Positions 21,422-32,373 of a stretch of DNA of 64,000 nt are shown here, one piece after another (the stretch's first letter is position 1; each line of letters starts with the position of its first letter). A model generated the notes under the pieces. That model saw nothing but the letters and a program-made list of their open reading frames with translations, did no database searches and was not told the DNA's origin. Position numbers and translations under genes: made by a program. The stretch spans positions 620,001 to 684,000 of the forward strand of contig NZ_CP097757.1 of NCBI RefSeq assembly GCF_023586085.1, given 5' to 3'. This stretch comes from Blochmannia endosymbiont of Camponotus sp. GTDB taxonomy: Bacteria; Pseudomonadota; Gammaproteobacteria; Enterobacterales; Enterobacteriaceae.

Positions 21422-22141
21422 CTATCCTTGATTATGAGTAGTATTATATAGCACTGTTGATGATAATACTAGACTCTCTCTAATATACATAAGTACTTTA
21501 GCTTTTACTTCTTCTGCAGATAAATGAGTTGAATCTAACATCAATGAACCAATCGCGGGAATCAACGGTGCTAATTTTCGGTTATAGTCACGTTCGTCTC
21601 GTTCTCTTATTTGTGATAGTAAGTTTCTAAAATTAACATTAAAACTTTTTTTATGCAACTGATGCAACCTACGACTCTTTCTTTCCTTAAAAGAAGCATA
21701 AAGAAAAATTTTTAATTCTGCGTTCGGAAAAACTACTGTGCCCATATCACGTCCATCAGCAACAAGACCCGGATACTGACAAAATGTACGTTGATATGTT
21801 AACAAATTCTTACGTACTTGGGAAAAAGTAGCAATTTTAGATGCATAATTTCCTATATTTTCTGTAAAAATATTTTTTTTAACTTCCTTGCCATTAAATA
21901 ATATTACAAATCTATTTTTATTATTTATAAAAGCTATTTGTATAGTATCAATAAGCACTGCTATTTTTTCTTCATGATTAATATCAATTTTATTTTCTAA
22001 AGCCACTAACGCTAAAATTCGATAAATAACTCCTGAATCTAATAAATTCCATCTAAGAATTTTTGCTAACCTTCTAGATAAAGTTCCTTTACCTACTCCA
22101 CTTGGACCATCAATAGTAATAACCGGAAACATGTTGTTCAC
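21422..22141 (-). CDS. cmk: Cytidylate kinase
   Basis: 239-residue CMP/dCMP kinase. P-loop [18 protein letters not shown], the [13 protein letters not shown] block and [13 protein letters not shown] are intact. The GTG start at 22141 is preceded by AAGGAG with 7-nt spacing. An ATG nine bases later is too far from that site, so GTG is preferred. It lies in the serC-aroA-cmk-rpsA order of E. coli. Confidence 0.95.
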   Translation of the reverse strand: MNNMFPVITIDGPSGVGKGTLSRRLAKILRWNLLDSGVIYRILALVALENKIDINHEEKIAVLIDTIQIAFINNKNRFVILFNGKEVKKNIFTENIGNYASKIATFSQVRKNLLTYQRTFCQYPGLVADGRDMGTVVFPNAELKIFLYASFKERKSRRLHQLHKKSFNVNFRNLLSQIRERDERDYNRKLAPLIPAIGSLMLDSTHLSAEEVKAKVLMYIRESLVLSSTVLYNTTHNQG

Positions 22142-22275
22142 ATACGATCTCCTTATAGCAAAAAATATTTATCATAATGAAATTGCATTTCATATATTTT
22201 AATAAAACTTAATAATCATAAATCCTAATATACATAAAATATTTTTATATATACACCCGTACACCATATAAAACA

Positions 22276-23577
22276 TTACCGCAATATACTTATACTAGAT
22301 AATTGCATAAAAAAATTAGGAAAAGTTTTATATGTACATTGAGGATCATGAATTACTATAGGAACATCTGATAATGCTGCTAAAGAAAAACACATCGCTA
22401 TGCGATGATCGTTGTAAGTATTAATATAAGCCGATTTTATTTTAATTGGAGGAGTGATTTTTAAATAATCATAACCTTCCACTACTTTTGCCCCTATTTT
22501 CCTCAATTCAGTAGCCATCGCAGTCAGTCGATCACTTTCTTTAATTCTCCAATTATAAATATTACGTAATATTGTAGGACCGTTACTAACAAATAATGCG
22601 GTAGTAGCAAGAGTCATCGCTGCATCAGGAATATCATTAACATCTAAATCAACGGCATTAAGATCAGATCCACGAGTGCATTCGATATAATTATCGTTCC
22701 ACGAAATCCTTGCTCCCATCCTTTCTAATATATTAGCAAAATAAATATCTCCCTGTTTACTATGTTTCCCAACACCTATAACTCGAACAGTCCCTCCTCT
22801 GATAGCTGAAGCTGCCAAAAAATAAGAAGCGCTCGAAGCATCTCCTTCCACTAAATAGTTTCCAGGTGATCGATATACTGTATTTCCTTTACAATAAAAA
22901 ATACGATAATTCTCATCATGCTCTATATTGATCCCGAAATTTTTAATAAGAGACAAAGTAATATCAATATAAGGTCTGGATACTAATTCGCCTTTTACCT
23001 TAAGATAAGTATCTTGAGGAGCCAATGGAGCCATCATAAGAATAGATGATAAAAATTGACTAGAAATATTTCCTTGAATAGAAATTTCGCCTCCATAATA
23101 TCCTCCACATAAACGCACGGGAGGATAATTATCTCGTTCCATATAATCAATATATGCTCCTCCTTGTCTTAAAGCCTCTACTAAATGCAAAATAGGCCTA
23201 TCTTTCATACGAGGATGACCAGTAAGAATAACATTCTGTGGCTTTACAGACAATGCTGCAATAAGAGGTCTCATAGCAGTTCCAGCATTACCCAAAGATA
23301 AAACTAATTGATTATTGCTTTTTGCTTGCAGCGCGCCACCAATACCATTAATCTCACAATTTTTTCTATCACTTGACAGACGATACATTACCCCTAGCTC
23401 ACGTAACGCATCTAACATACAACGTACATCATCACTATCCAATAAATTAATTAATTTAGTAGTACCTATAGATTGAGCTGCCAACAATAACGCTCGATTT
23501 GATATACTCTTGGAACCAGGAAGATAAACACTTCCCTGTATTTTCTTGATAGGAGCTAATTTAATAAAATTATTCAC
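22276..23577 (-). CDS. aroA: EPSP synthase
   Basis: 433-residue 5-enolpyruvylshikimate-3-phosphate synthase, the sixth step of the shikimate pathway. It has [27 protein letters not shown] with the PEP-binding block, [21 protein letters not shown] and [13 protein letters not shown]. The GTG start at 23577 gives an N-terminus aligned with E. coli. Retention fits a nutritional role in supplying aromatic amino acids, and chorismate for PabC's pathway. Confidence 0.95.
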   Translation of the reverse strand: MNNFIKLAPIKKIQGSVYLPGSKSISNRALLLAAQSIGTTKLINLLDSDDVRCMLDALRELGVMYRLSSDRKNCEINGIGGALQAKSNNQLVLSLGNAGTAMRPLIAALSVKPQNVILTGHPRMKDRPILHLVEALRQGGAYIDYMERDNYPPVRLCGGYYGGEISIQGNISSQFLSSILMMAPLAPQDTYLKVKGELVSRPYIDITLSLIKNFGINIEHDENYRIFYCKGNTVYRSPGNYLVEGDASSASYFLAASAIRGGTVRVIGVGKHSKQGDIYFANILERMGARISWNDNYIECTRGSDLNAVDLDVNDIPDAAMTLATTALFVSNGPTILRNIYNWRIKESDRLTAMATELRKIGAKVVEGYDYLKITPPIKIKSAYINTYNDHRIAMCFSLAALSDVPIVIHDPQCTYKTFPNFFMQLSSISILR

Positions 23578-23715
23578 ATTTAACCAACTTTTATTTATAC
23601 AAAATTAGATTTAATTTAAAAAATTAATAGTTCGTTTATCGTTTGATAACAAGCATGTACACCAATTATATTAAACACATGATGCATTTGTGCAAAACAT
23701 CTCTATACATCTAAT

Positions 23716-24807
23716 TTAACTATATTTTTCAGAAAATAATTTCATAAATTCAACTAATTTTTGTACACCTTCTAATGTCATGGCGTTATATAATGATGCT
23801 CTCATACCTCCAACTATTCTATGTCCTTGTAGCCCACGTAATCCAAAACATGTTGACTCTTTTAAAAAAAGATCATTTAAATTATTATTTTTCAAAAAAA
23901 AAGGGACATTCATACAGGAACGATTAGATAAATTAACATTATTGTAATAAAAATCACTAGAATCAATAGCATTGTATAAGAAATCTGATTTTTCTTGATT
24001 ACGTTCATTAATTTTTTTTAATCCTCCTTGCTTCTTTAACCATTTAAATATTAAACTAGCAATGTACCAAGACATAGTCACAGGTGTGTTAAACATTGAA
24101 TAATTATCCGCTAAAATTTTATAATTCAAAATAGAAGGAATTTTTTTTCGATGAGGAATTTGCAATAAATCTTTTCTAATAATCACTACCGTTAAACCGG
24201 CTATACCAATGTTCTTTTGAGCCGCAGCATAAATTATACCAAAACGACTTATATTAATCGGACGCGATAATAGAGTTGAAGAACAATCTGCTATTACTAT
24301 TTTATCAGAAAAATTTGGAGTTTCGTATATAGCTGTACCATCAATAGTTTCATTAGGACAATAATGTACATAAATACTATTTGTAGAAATATCCCATTTA
24401 GATATAGACTGAATATTATATAATCCATTTTTTTTATTAGACACATTAATTATACGTGGATCACAGTATTTTTTTGCTTCTATCGCTGCACTGTGTGCCC
24501 AATACCCAGTATTTATATAATCAACGTTGTCTGAAGATGTTTTCAATAAATTCATAGGAATCGCTGAAAATTGAGCTCGAGCTCCGCCATGACAAAACAG
24601 CACTTCATAAGTTTCTGGAATGTTGAGAAGATCACATATATCTTGTTTTGCGTTTTGCATTAATTGTAAAAATTCTGTGCTACGATGACTGATTTCCATC
24701 ACAGATACACCCATGTTGTCCCAATTATATAATTCTTTTTTAACTTGTCTTAAGACTTGTTCTGGTAACGTCGATGGACCTGCACTAAAATTAAATATTT
24801 TATTCAT
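23716..24807 (-). CDS. serC: Phosphoserine aminotransferase
   Basis: 363-residue PLP enzyme (E. coli 362) for serine synthesis and for the PdxH-side pathway to PLP. It starts [14 protein letters not shown] and has the SVMEISHRS and [13 protein letters not shown] blocks. The PLP lysine is in [11 protein letters not shown], and the C-terminus [22 protein letters not shown] is typical. It is upstream of aroA, as in E. coli. Confidence 0.95.
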   Translation of the reverse strand: MNKIFNFSAGPSTLPEQVLRQVKKELYNWDNMGVSVMEISHRSTEFLQLMQNAKQDICDLLNIPETYEVLFCHGGARAQFSAIPMNLLKTSSDNVDYINTGYWAHSAAIEAKKYCDPRIINVSNKKNGLYNIQSISKWDISTNSIYVHYCPNETIDGTAIYETPNFSDKIVIADCSSTLLSRPINISRFGIIYAAAQKNIGIAGLTVVIIRKDLLQIPHRKKIPSILNYKILADNYSMFNTPVTMSWYIASLIFKWLKKQGGLKKINERNQEKSDFLYNAIDSSDFYYNNVNLSNRSCMNVPFFLKNNNLNDLFLKESTCFGLRGLQGHRIVGGMRASLYNAMTLEGVQKLVEFMKLFSEKYS

Positions 24808-25085
24808 ATAATGAGTTATCAGAAATACTTAAATTAACAAAATAATATTCTTCACAATAAACTATCATAACAAACAATATCAAAAATATTTCCATTATAA
24901 ATAGTTAATTACACTTTATATCTATATAACACATAAACATAATGCATATATTTAATTACTATTATACCTAAATCACCTAATTACCAATAACAAACAATAT
25001 ATACATATAATTTCCCAAGTTTTAATAAAAACAACAAAACATAAAATTTTTTAAAAATAGTTTTATAAATAAAGCAAAAGTCCAT

Positions 25086-26372
25086 TTAATTAATGTGTGT
25101 TATCCCATTCATATACGGATACAATACTGAAGGAATCGCTATACGTCCATCTTCTAATTGATAATTTTCAAGCACTGCCGCTAATGCCCTACCTACTGCT
25201 ACTCCAGAAGCGTTTAAAGTATGCAAAAATTTCGTTTTTCTATGAGTCTGTCCCCGATAGCGTGCTCTTATACGACGTGCTTGAAAATCTCCAACATTCG
25301 AACAAGAAGAAATTTCGCAATAAGTATTGCATGCTGGAAGCCATACTTCTAAATCATATGTTTTACAAGAAGAAAATCCAATATTCCCCGTACATAACAA
25401 CATTTTTCTATATGGTAACTTAAGTAATTGTAAGACTTGTTCTGCATGACCAGTTATTTCTTCTAATATCTGCATAGATTTATCTGGATGAACTATCTGC
25501 ACTAATTCAACTTTATCAAATTGATGCATTCTAATTAACCCACGAGTATTATGACCATATGAGCCGGCTTCAGAACGAAAACATGGAGTATGAGCAATCA
25601 TCTTAATTGGTAATTCTTTTTCATCAAGAATTACGTCACGAACTAAATTTATTAACGGTACCTCAGCAGTAGGTATTAAGGTATAAGAATTAGTTTCAGA
25701 TCCTACATGCTGAATGTGAAATAAATCTTCATAAAATTTTGGTAATTGACCTGAACCATATAAAGACATTTCATTTACTATATATGGCAAGTAATACTCC
25801 TCATACCCATGGGATTTAGTATGTAGATCTATCATAAATTGAGATAAAGCACGGTGTAAATGTGCTATTTGTCCTTTCATTACAACAAAACGCGACCCAG
25901 TTAACTTCGTTGCGTCAGAAAAACTCAAACCATTAGTTGACACACCCAATTTCATATGATCTTGTAATGGAAAATTATATTGCCCTGGTTCTCCCCACCG
26001 CATTATTTCTAAATTATCTTGATCACTAAATCCATAAGGTACTTGATCATCTGGAATATTTGGTAAAGACAATTCATACTGTCTAATTATTTTTTGTAAT
26101 GTTTTATTTTCTAATTTAAGTGAAGTTAATTTTTTTCCTAAAACATATGCTTCTTGACATAAAAATTCTACATCCTCTCCACGCATCTTGGCTATGCCTA
26201 TAATTTTAGCCTTAACTTTACGTTCAGTCTGTAAACTTTCAGTTTTTTTCTGCAAAATTTTACGCAAACTCTCTTGTTGACAAAATTTGTCAGTATCAAA
26301 TATAAATTTTCTGCGAGCAAGTTTTTTGATAACTACATCAAGATTACTACGCAATAAATTAGGATCCAGCAT
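25086..26372 (-). CDS. serS: Seryl-tRNA synthetase
   Basis: 428-residue class II synthetase (E. coli 430). The N-terminal long coiled-coil arm (about residues 30-105) binds the tRNA-Ser long arm. Motif 2 ([25 protein letters not shown]) and motif 3 ([16 protein letters not shown]) are clear, as is TAEVPL. It lies downstream of lolA after a long spacer where rarA has been lost. Confidence 0.96.
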   Translation of the reverse strand: MLDPNLLRSNLDVVIKKLARRKFIFDTDKFCQQESLRKILQKKTESLQTERKVKAKIIGIAKMRGEDVEFLCQEAYVLGKKLTSLKLENKTLQKIIRQYELSLPNIPDDQVPYGFSDQDNLEIMRWGEPGQYNFPLQDHMKLGVSTNGLSFSDATKLTGSRFVVMKGQIAHLHRALSQFMIDLHTKSHGYEEYYLPYIVNEMSLYGSGQLPKFYEDLFHIQHVGSETNSYTLIPTAEVPLINLVRDVILDEKELPIKMIAHTPCFRSEAGSYGHNTRGLIRMHQFDKVELVQIVHPDKSMQILEEITGHAEQVLQLLKLPYRKMLLCTGNIGFSSCKTYDLEVWLPACNTYCEISSCSNVGDFQARRIRARYRGQTHRKTKFLHTLNASGVAVGRALAAVLENYQLEDGRIAIPSVLYPYMNGITHIN

Positions 26373-27090
26373 ATTTAACCCACACTATTTATTTCATCAG
26401 ATATAAAAATATCCAATAGTTTATTTTTAATTACTACGATAAAAATCATCTACTTATTTACTCTGCGTATATAAAATGACACTATCTTTAATAAAAAATA
26501 ATTTATTTATCAATTTTTACATATACGCTACGCACCATGATAACAATTAGTATTCTTTATTTAAAAAATTATCCTTTCTTATAAGAAAAATGTAATTTCT
26601 TTTAAATAAAGACATAAATTAAATATAAAACGATACATATTTTTACTTATAAATAATTCAGATTCTTTTACTACATATTCATTAAATAATAAATACATCA
26701 ACATATAAAAATTTTACGCCACCACGTTGAGTAGTGGCGTAACTTATATCGCCTATTAATAACATAATATACAGAATAACCACGCACGATTAAGGTTTTA
26801 AATAAAACCTTGTACATATAAATATATATCACTAAACAAACTCTATTACTATAAATGCGCTAGATCATAAATTTTATATAATTTTTATTATAAATTGATA
26901 ATGTTTAACTGATTACTAAAAGTAAATCACAAATTTTTTTGCATAATCTTAATATGTAAAACACGCCAAATTTTTATTAACTTAAGAATAAGATTCTACT
27001 TATACGTATCGCATACACTGTCAATCTTTATATAAAAAATAATAATTTTAGAATTATTGAACAAAATATTAATTTATTAATTAATACATA
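26373..27090. other. 718-bp spacer where rarA has been lost
   Basis: E. coli has rarA between lolA and serS. Here only A+T-rich DNA remains, with no frame resembling the AAA+ protein. It contains the hairpin at 26714-26742 and presumably the serS promoter. Confidence 0.5.
26714..26742 (-). terminator. Intrinsic terminator downstream of lolA
   Basis: On the minus strand a 12-bp stem (TTACGCCACTAC / GTGGTGGCGTAA, one mismatch) with a 5-nt loop is followed by AAAATTTTTAT. It is the most G+C-rich hairpin in the spacer and has a T run on the correct side for lolA transcription. Confidence 0.65.
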
Positions 27091-27708
27091 TTATTCTCTT
27101 TGCTCGTCTAATTGAATATCTTTAGAAACATCAAAATAAAATTTTTTTATATCAATTGTATTATTATTTTGATCTAACAAATAATAATCTACATATTGGT
27201 CTTTTTTTTCAAACACACTAAACTGTTCAATTGTACCACAGTCAGTTATTTTAACTCTAAATTCTTGTAAATTACAATTATCACGTATCGGTATTAAATA
27301 AAAAAATTCTCCTTGCTGAATGACATTATAATTATCCCATTTATACGCGTTGTTATCAGAAAATAACATAAAAAAAATATTATCAGAAAAATTCTGTAAC
27401 CAATACGCAGTAACTTGTTTAATAAAAGGAATATAAAACCAAAGTGTTTTTCCGTCAGAAATTAAAAAATTTTCTTCAGGAGATATCATATGCCAATGAA
27501 ATAGATTAGGGCGCTTTACCCATAGTTCTCCATAAGCCTCTAACAATATGTCATTGTTAGCACTAATAACTTTTTGAGTAAACCGTGCATAAAAATCATT
27601 TATTTTTTTAAGACGATTTCGCAATGTAATAACAGATGTATCATCAGATATTGCTGGCATCATGATAATAATACTTAAAAAAACAGCATATATTACTTGA
27701 TTAATCAT
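27091..27708 (-). CDS. lolA: LolA periplasmic lipoprotein carrier
   Basis: 205 residues (E. coli 203). Signal peptide at residues 1-21 (MINQVIYAVFLSIIIMMPAIS), then mature LolA with LWVKRPNLFHWHMISPEENFLISDGKTLWFY, which aligns well with the family. It carries outer-membrane lipoproteins from LolCDE to LolB. lolCDE is also in this window; lolB is not. It follows ftsK as in E. coli. Confidence 0.93.
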   Translation of the reverse strand: MINQVIYAVFLSIIIMMPAISDDTSVITLRNRLKKINDFYARFTQKVISANNDILLEAYGELWVKRPNLFHWHMISPEENFLISDGKTLWFYIPFIKQVTAYWLQNFSDNIFFMLFSDNNAYKWDNYNVIQQGEFFYLIPIRDNCNLQEFRVKITDCGTIEQFSVFEKKDQYVDYYLLDQNNNTIDIKKFYFDVSKDIQLDEQRE

Positions 27709-27823
27709 ATTTAATTAATTAAATACCCACGATTAATATACACCACATATATTACAATATAATACAGCATAACATGTGTATGTTGATTACGTTTATATAA
27801 CAATTCCACATATATAATAATAA

Positions 27824-27853
27824 TATGATCTTTTAGTATACTAAAAGATCATA
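27824..27853. terminator. 30-bp perfect palindrome at the ftsK stop
   Basis: Two 15-bp arms without spacer (centre at 27838/27839). The ftsK stop TGA (27849-27851) lies in one arm. On the minus strand the distal arm is followed by A+T-rich DNA and not by a clear T run. Possible transcript end between ftsK and lolA. Confidence 0.5.
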
Positions 27854-30299
27854 AATCAGCCGTTTGGTTTTTCCAAAAATTGGCTACCGCATATATTTCT
27901 TGATCTTCTATAAATGCACCATGCACTCGGGTGGATATAGAAGAATCAGGCCCTAAATACAACATATCACCTATACCTAACAATGATTCTGCTCCAGACT
28001 GACCAAGAATAGTATGAGAATCTATTTTGCTCGACACGGTAAAAGCTATACGTGCTGGAATATTTGCTTTAATCAATCCAGTAATCACATCTACTGATGG
28101 TCTTTGTGTCGCCAATATTACATGAATTCCAGCGGCACGAGCTTTTTGTGTTAGACGAATCACTAGCTCTTCTACTTTTTTTGTCATTGCTATCAAATCT
28201 GAAAATTCATCTACAATAATCACAATATAAGGTAATTTTTCCAAAACATCAGAAAAAGTTGCTATCTTATCATTAATAAATTTGCTTACAGTGTCATATT
28301 TAGTATATTTACTAGAATAAAACTGTTCTATACGTTTATTATAATTTTCTAAATTCCGTACACCAATCATAGCCATCAGCTTATAACGGCGCTCCATTTC
28401 TTTTATACACCATTGTAATGCTTCATAAACTTCTTTCGCATCAGTAATAACCTGTTTTAAAAGATGAGGAATACCTGTATATATAGATAACTCTAAAATT
28501 TTAGGATCAATCATAATAAAACATACTTCTTCTGGCATTGCCTTATATAAAATACTAATAATCATAGTATTAATTCCCACAGACTTACCTGATCCAGTAG
28601 TTCCAGCAACTAATAAATGGGGCATAGATTTCAAATCTACGATCATAGGGTGTCCGGATATATCTGTACCCAAAACTAACGGTAATAAAGTGCTAGTATT
28701 CCTAAATTGCTCTGAACTTATTATATTCCCCAAATGTACTATACTGCGCTTTTTATTAGGTATTTCTAAACCAACATATGGAGTGCCAGGAATTATCTCT
28801 ACGACCCTAACAGAAGCTGTATATAAAACACGTGCTAAGTCACGTGATAAATTAACAACTCTTGAAGATTTTACGCCTGGTGATAAATTTAATTCAAATC
28901 GAGTAATTACTGGACCAGGAATAATATTAGCTACATTTGCTGTAATATGATACTCTGCTAACTTGGATTCCAACAATTGAGAAATTTTTTTTAATTCCAA
29001 TAAATTCGTATTTTTATCTGATTTAGATGTAGTTAACAAATTTATATCTGGAAGCATAAAAACTCGTTTGTCATGATATAATTTTCTCCGTGCCATTGAT
29101 GCTCCTGTATATTCAAACAAAGATATATGTCGCATTGTATCTTTATTAACAAACGTAGGTTTTTTTATGTTCTGATTATTTTTTATATCAATATGTACCA
29201 TATCTGAATTTTGTACCGATGCTACATTATTTTTTTGTTCTCTTTCTTCAATAGAACACATTTTAAAATTGTTCAAAACCTGATCGCTATATTTATTAAT
29301 TCTTACAGAACAACTTTTTCGCGCAAAAAAAATACTATTTATATATTTTTTTACATAGTACGTGCGGCTTACTTTATTTATACGTAATTTAAAGCAAGAT
29401 AATAGATTCTCAATCAAATTGAAATTTGAGATAAATATTTTCATTAGTGCAATATATCTTTTTTTGAAAAAATTGTTTTTTAGAACAGGATTAAATTGTT
29501 TAATAGATCTATTAATATTTTCAGATACATTAGGGATGATATGTATATTTAATAAATGATTTACCGGTTTTTTTTTGAAAAAATTGGGTTCTTGTATAGA
29601 AGAAAAAACTGATGGGCATACACGCTTCTTAATACATAATTGTCTATAATTAAATTCCTGTCTACAGTTTTTTTCATAACAAACTAATACTCTTAAATAA
29701 GCTGCAAAAAAAGATAATTGATTTTTAATAGTTTTGGTAATCACCTTAAAAAATAGATTAAAAAAAACTTTAACATCAATGATTCCAATCAAAAAAAGCA
29801 AAATAAGACCAATATGATAAGTTATTTTTTTGTAAGATAAAATAAAATCACATACTATACTTCCTACTATACCTCCAGAAGAAAAATAAAAAAGATCAGC
29901 AACAATCAAATTAGTTAATCCACAACACACACATAATAATATTAATATCCCTATTAATTTAAAGAAAAACACAAAAATAGTAACACAAATCTCCTGTGCA
30001 TACACCTTCCAAATATAAAATAATATAAACAACGGGATCATATAAGCTGGAACACCAAAAACAAAAAATAAAAAATCAGAAAGTTTTGCTCCCAATATAC
30101 CTCCAAGGTTATGTATTGACCCATCCCATATAGTCTGTAACCATCCAGGATCTGAGGGATCAAAACTGATTAATATTATAATTAAATATAACACAATTAC
30201 ACTTACGCTAATAAATATAAAATTAATCACCAAAATATCTCTTCTGTTACTTAAAAAGTCGCCAATATATGTTAATAGTGATTTGTATATATTTAACAT
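27849..30299 (-). CDS. ftsK: FtsK DNA translocase lacking gamma domain
   Basis: 816 residues against 1329 in E. coli. Residues 1-195 hold several membrane helices (divisome-anchoring part). The linker (about 200-400) is short and Asn/Lys/Phe-rich. The motor occupies about 400-810, with Walker A GTTGSGKS at 566-573 and Walker B IVIIVDEFSDL. The protein stops after RVHGAFIEDQEIYAVANFWKN, which is where the E. coli motor ends; the C-terminal winged-helix gamma domain that reads KOPS and activates XerD is absent. No continuation is found downstream in any frame. lolA follows, as in E. coli. Confidence 0.93.
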   Translation of the reverse strand: MLNIYKSLLTYIGDFLSNRRDILVINFIFISVSVIVLYLIIILISFDPSDPGWLQTIWDGSIHNLGGILGAKLSDFLFFVFGVPAYMIPLFILFYIWKVYAQEICVTIFVFFFKLIGILILLCVCCGLTNLIVADLFYFSSGGIVGSIVCDFILSYKKITYHIGLILLFLIGIIDVKVFFNLFFKVITKTIKNQLSFFAAYLRVLVCYEKNCRQEFNYRQLCIKKRVCPSVFSSIQEPNFFKKKPVNHLLNIHIIPNVSENINRSIKQFNPVLKNNFFKKRYIALMKIFISNFNLIENLLSCFKLRINKVSRTYYVKKYINSIFFARKSCSVRINKYSDQVLNNFKMCSIEEREQKNNVASVQNSDMVHIDIKNNQNIKKPTFVNKDTMRHISLFEYTGASMARRKLYHDKRVFMLPDINLLTTSKSDKNTNLLELKKISQLLESKLAEYHITANVANIIPGPVITRFELNLSPGVKSSRVVNLSRDLARVLYTASVRVVEIIPGTPYVGLEIPNKKRSIVHLGNIISSEQFRNTSTLLPLVLGTDISGHPMIVDLKSMPHLLVAGTTGSGKSVGINTMIISILYKAMPEEVCFIMIDPKILELSIYTGIPHLLKQVITDAKEVYEALQWCIKEMERRYKLMAMIGVRNLENYNKRIEQFYSSKYTKYDTVSKFINDKIATFSDVLEKLPYIVIIVDEFSDLIAMTKKVEELVIRLTQKARAAGIHVILATQRPSVDVITGLIKANIPARIAFTVSSKIDSHTILGQSGAESLLGIGDMLYLGPDSSISTRVHGAFIEDQEIYAVANFWKNQTADL

Positions 30300-30501
30300 T
30301 TTTATTAAATTTAGAAAAATAATCTTTTAATTCGTATAAAAATTTAATATTTAGTAAATATATATACAATATACTAATTTATACAAATTATAAAAAATAT
30401 AATTAGTTTGCTATATTATTTAAACACTACATACGGCATATTTAACAAACATTCATATCTTAAATAAAAATTAAAAGTATTTTCAATTTTTTACAAAAAA
30501 C

Positions 30502-30530
30502 TTGCCATATTATATATGTCATCTTATAAT
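30502..30530 (+). promoter_or_regulatory. Candidate sigma-70 promoter upstream of trxB
   Basis: TTGCCA (30502-30507), a 17-nt spacer and a perfect TATAAT (30525-30530). Transcription would start near 30537, leaving a leader of about 245 nt before trxB. The surrounding spacer (30300-30781) is where lrp lies in E. coli; no lrp remnant is seen. Confidence 0.55.
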
Positions 30531-30733
30531 GTATTATATAGTATATGCATTGCAGATAGTTATAGAAGTTTTTATGTGAAGAAAAAACATAGTTTTTTAT
30601 GGCCTTTTTAACTTATTTAAAAATTAAAATTATCTAGCCACATGTCAGAATTATTGTTGGTATATTGTTATTAGCCGTAAAATTTAAAAAATTTGATATT
30701 TTAAGAGTTGTAAATGTACTGCATACAATATAA

Positions 30734-31741
<1,008 letters not shown>

Positions 31742-32011
31742 GATCAACTTAAAATCATAATAAATAAAAATCATCACACAACCGCCTATTAATCACAAAC
31801 AAAATACATCGTATCATACTCTTATTTATCAGTAAAATACTGTCATTATAATAACACAACCACAGTAATAATACCGTTATCAAGGATGATACATAAAGAA
31901 TAACTATTTTTACAATTTTTAGATATAAAATGTTAATTGGCGTATAGCACTTGATTAGCCAATATCTTATGATAAGATTTCAGATTATCATTTAATTTCA
32001 TAGAGAACCTA

Positions 32012-32230
32012 ATGACAAAAGAAGATAATTTCGAAATGCATGGTGTCGTATTAGACACTTTACCTAATACAATGTTTCGTGTAGAACTAGAAAACGGACA
32101 CGTCATTGTAGCACATATCTCTGGAAAAATAAGAAAAAATTACATTCGAATACTAACAGGAGATAAAGTAACTGTTGAACTTACACCATATGATTTGAGT
32201 AAAGGAAGAATTATTTTTCGTAGCAGATAA
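32012..32230 (+). CDS. infA: Translation initiation factor IF-1
   Basis: 72 residues, same length as E. coli IF-1. It is an OB-fold protein binding the ribosomal A site, with [25 protein letters not shown] and [14 protein letters not shown] conserved. The leader contains a 7-bp-arm hairpin (31964-31978) just before the ribosome site. It is convergent with the copper receptor gene. Confidence 0.96.
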   Translation: MTKEDNFEMHGVVLDTLPNTMFRVELENGHVIVAHISGKIRKNYIRILTGDKVTVELTPYDLSKGRIIFRSR

Positions 32231-32373
32231 TAGTAACACTGTAAATAAAAATTTTTTACATACGTATTCAAGAAAATAATAATATAATTTTTTATGTATA
32301 AAACACTAATCAATTTTAAATATTGACTCACATTGACTTTGTCAATATAAAAAAGATTTTTTACATTTTTTAT

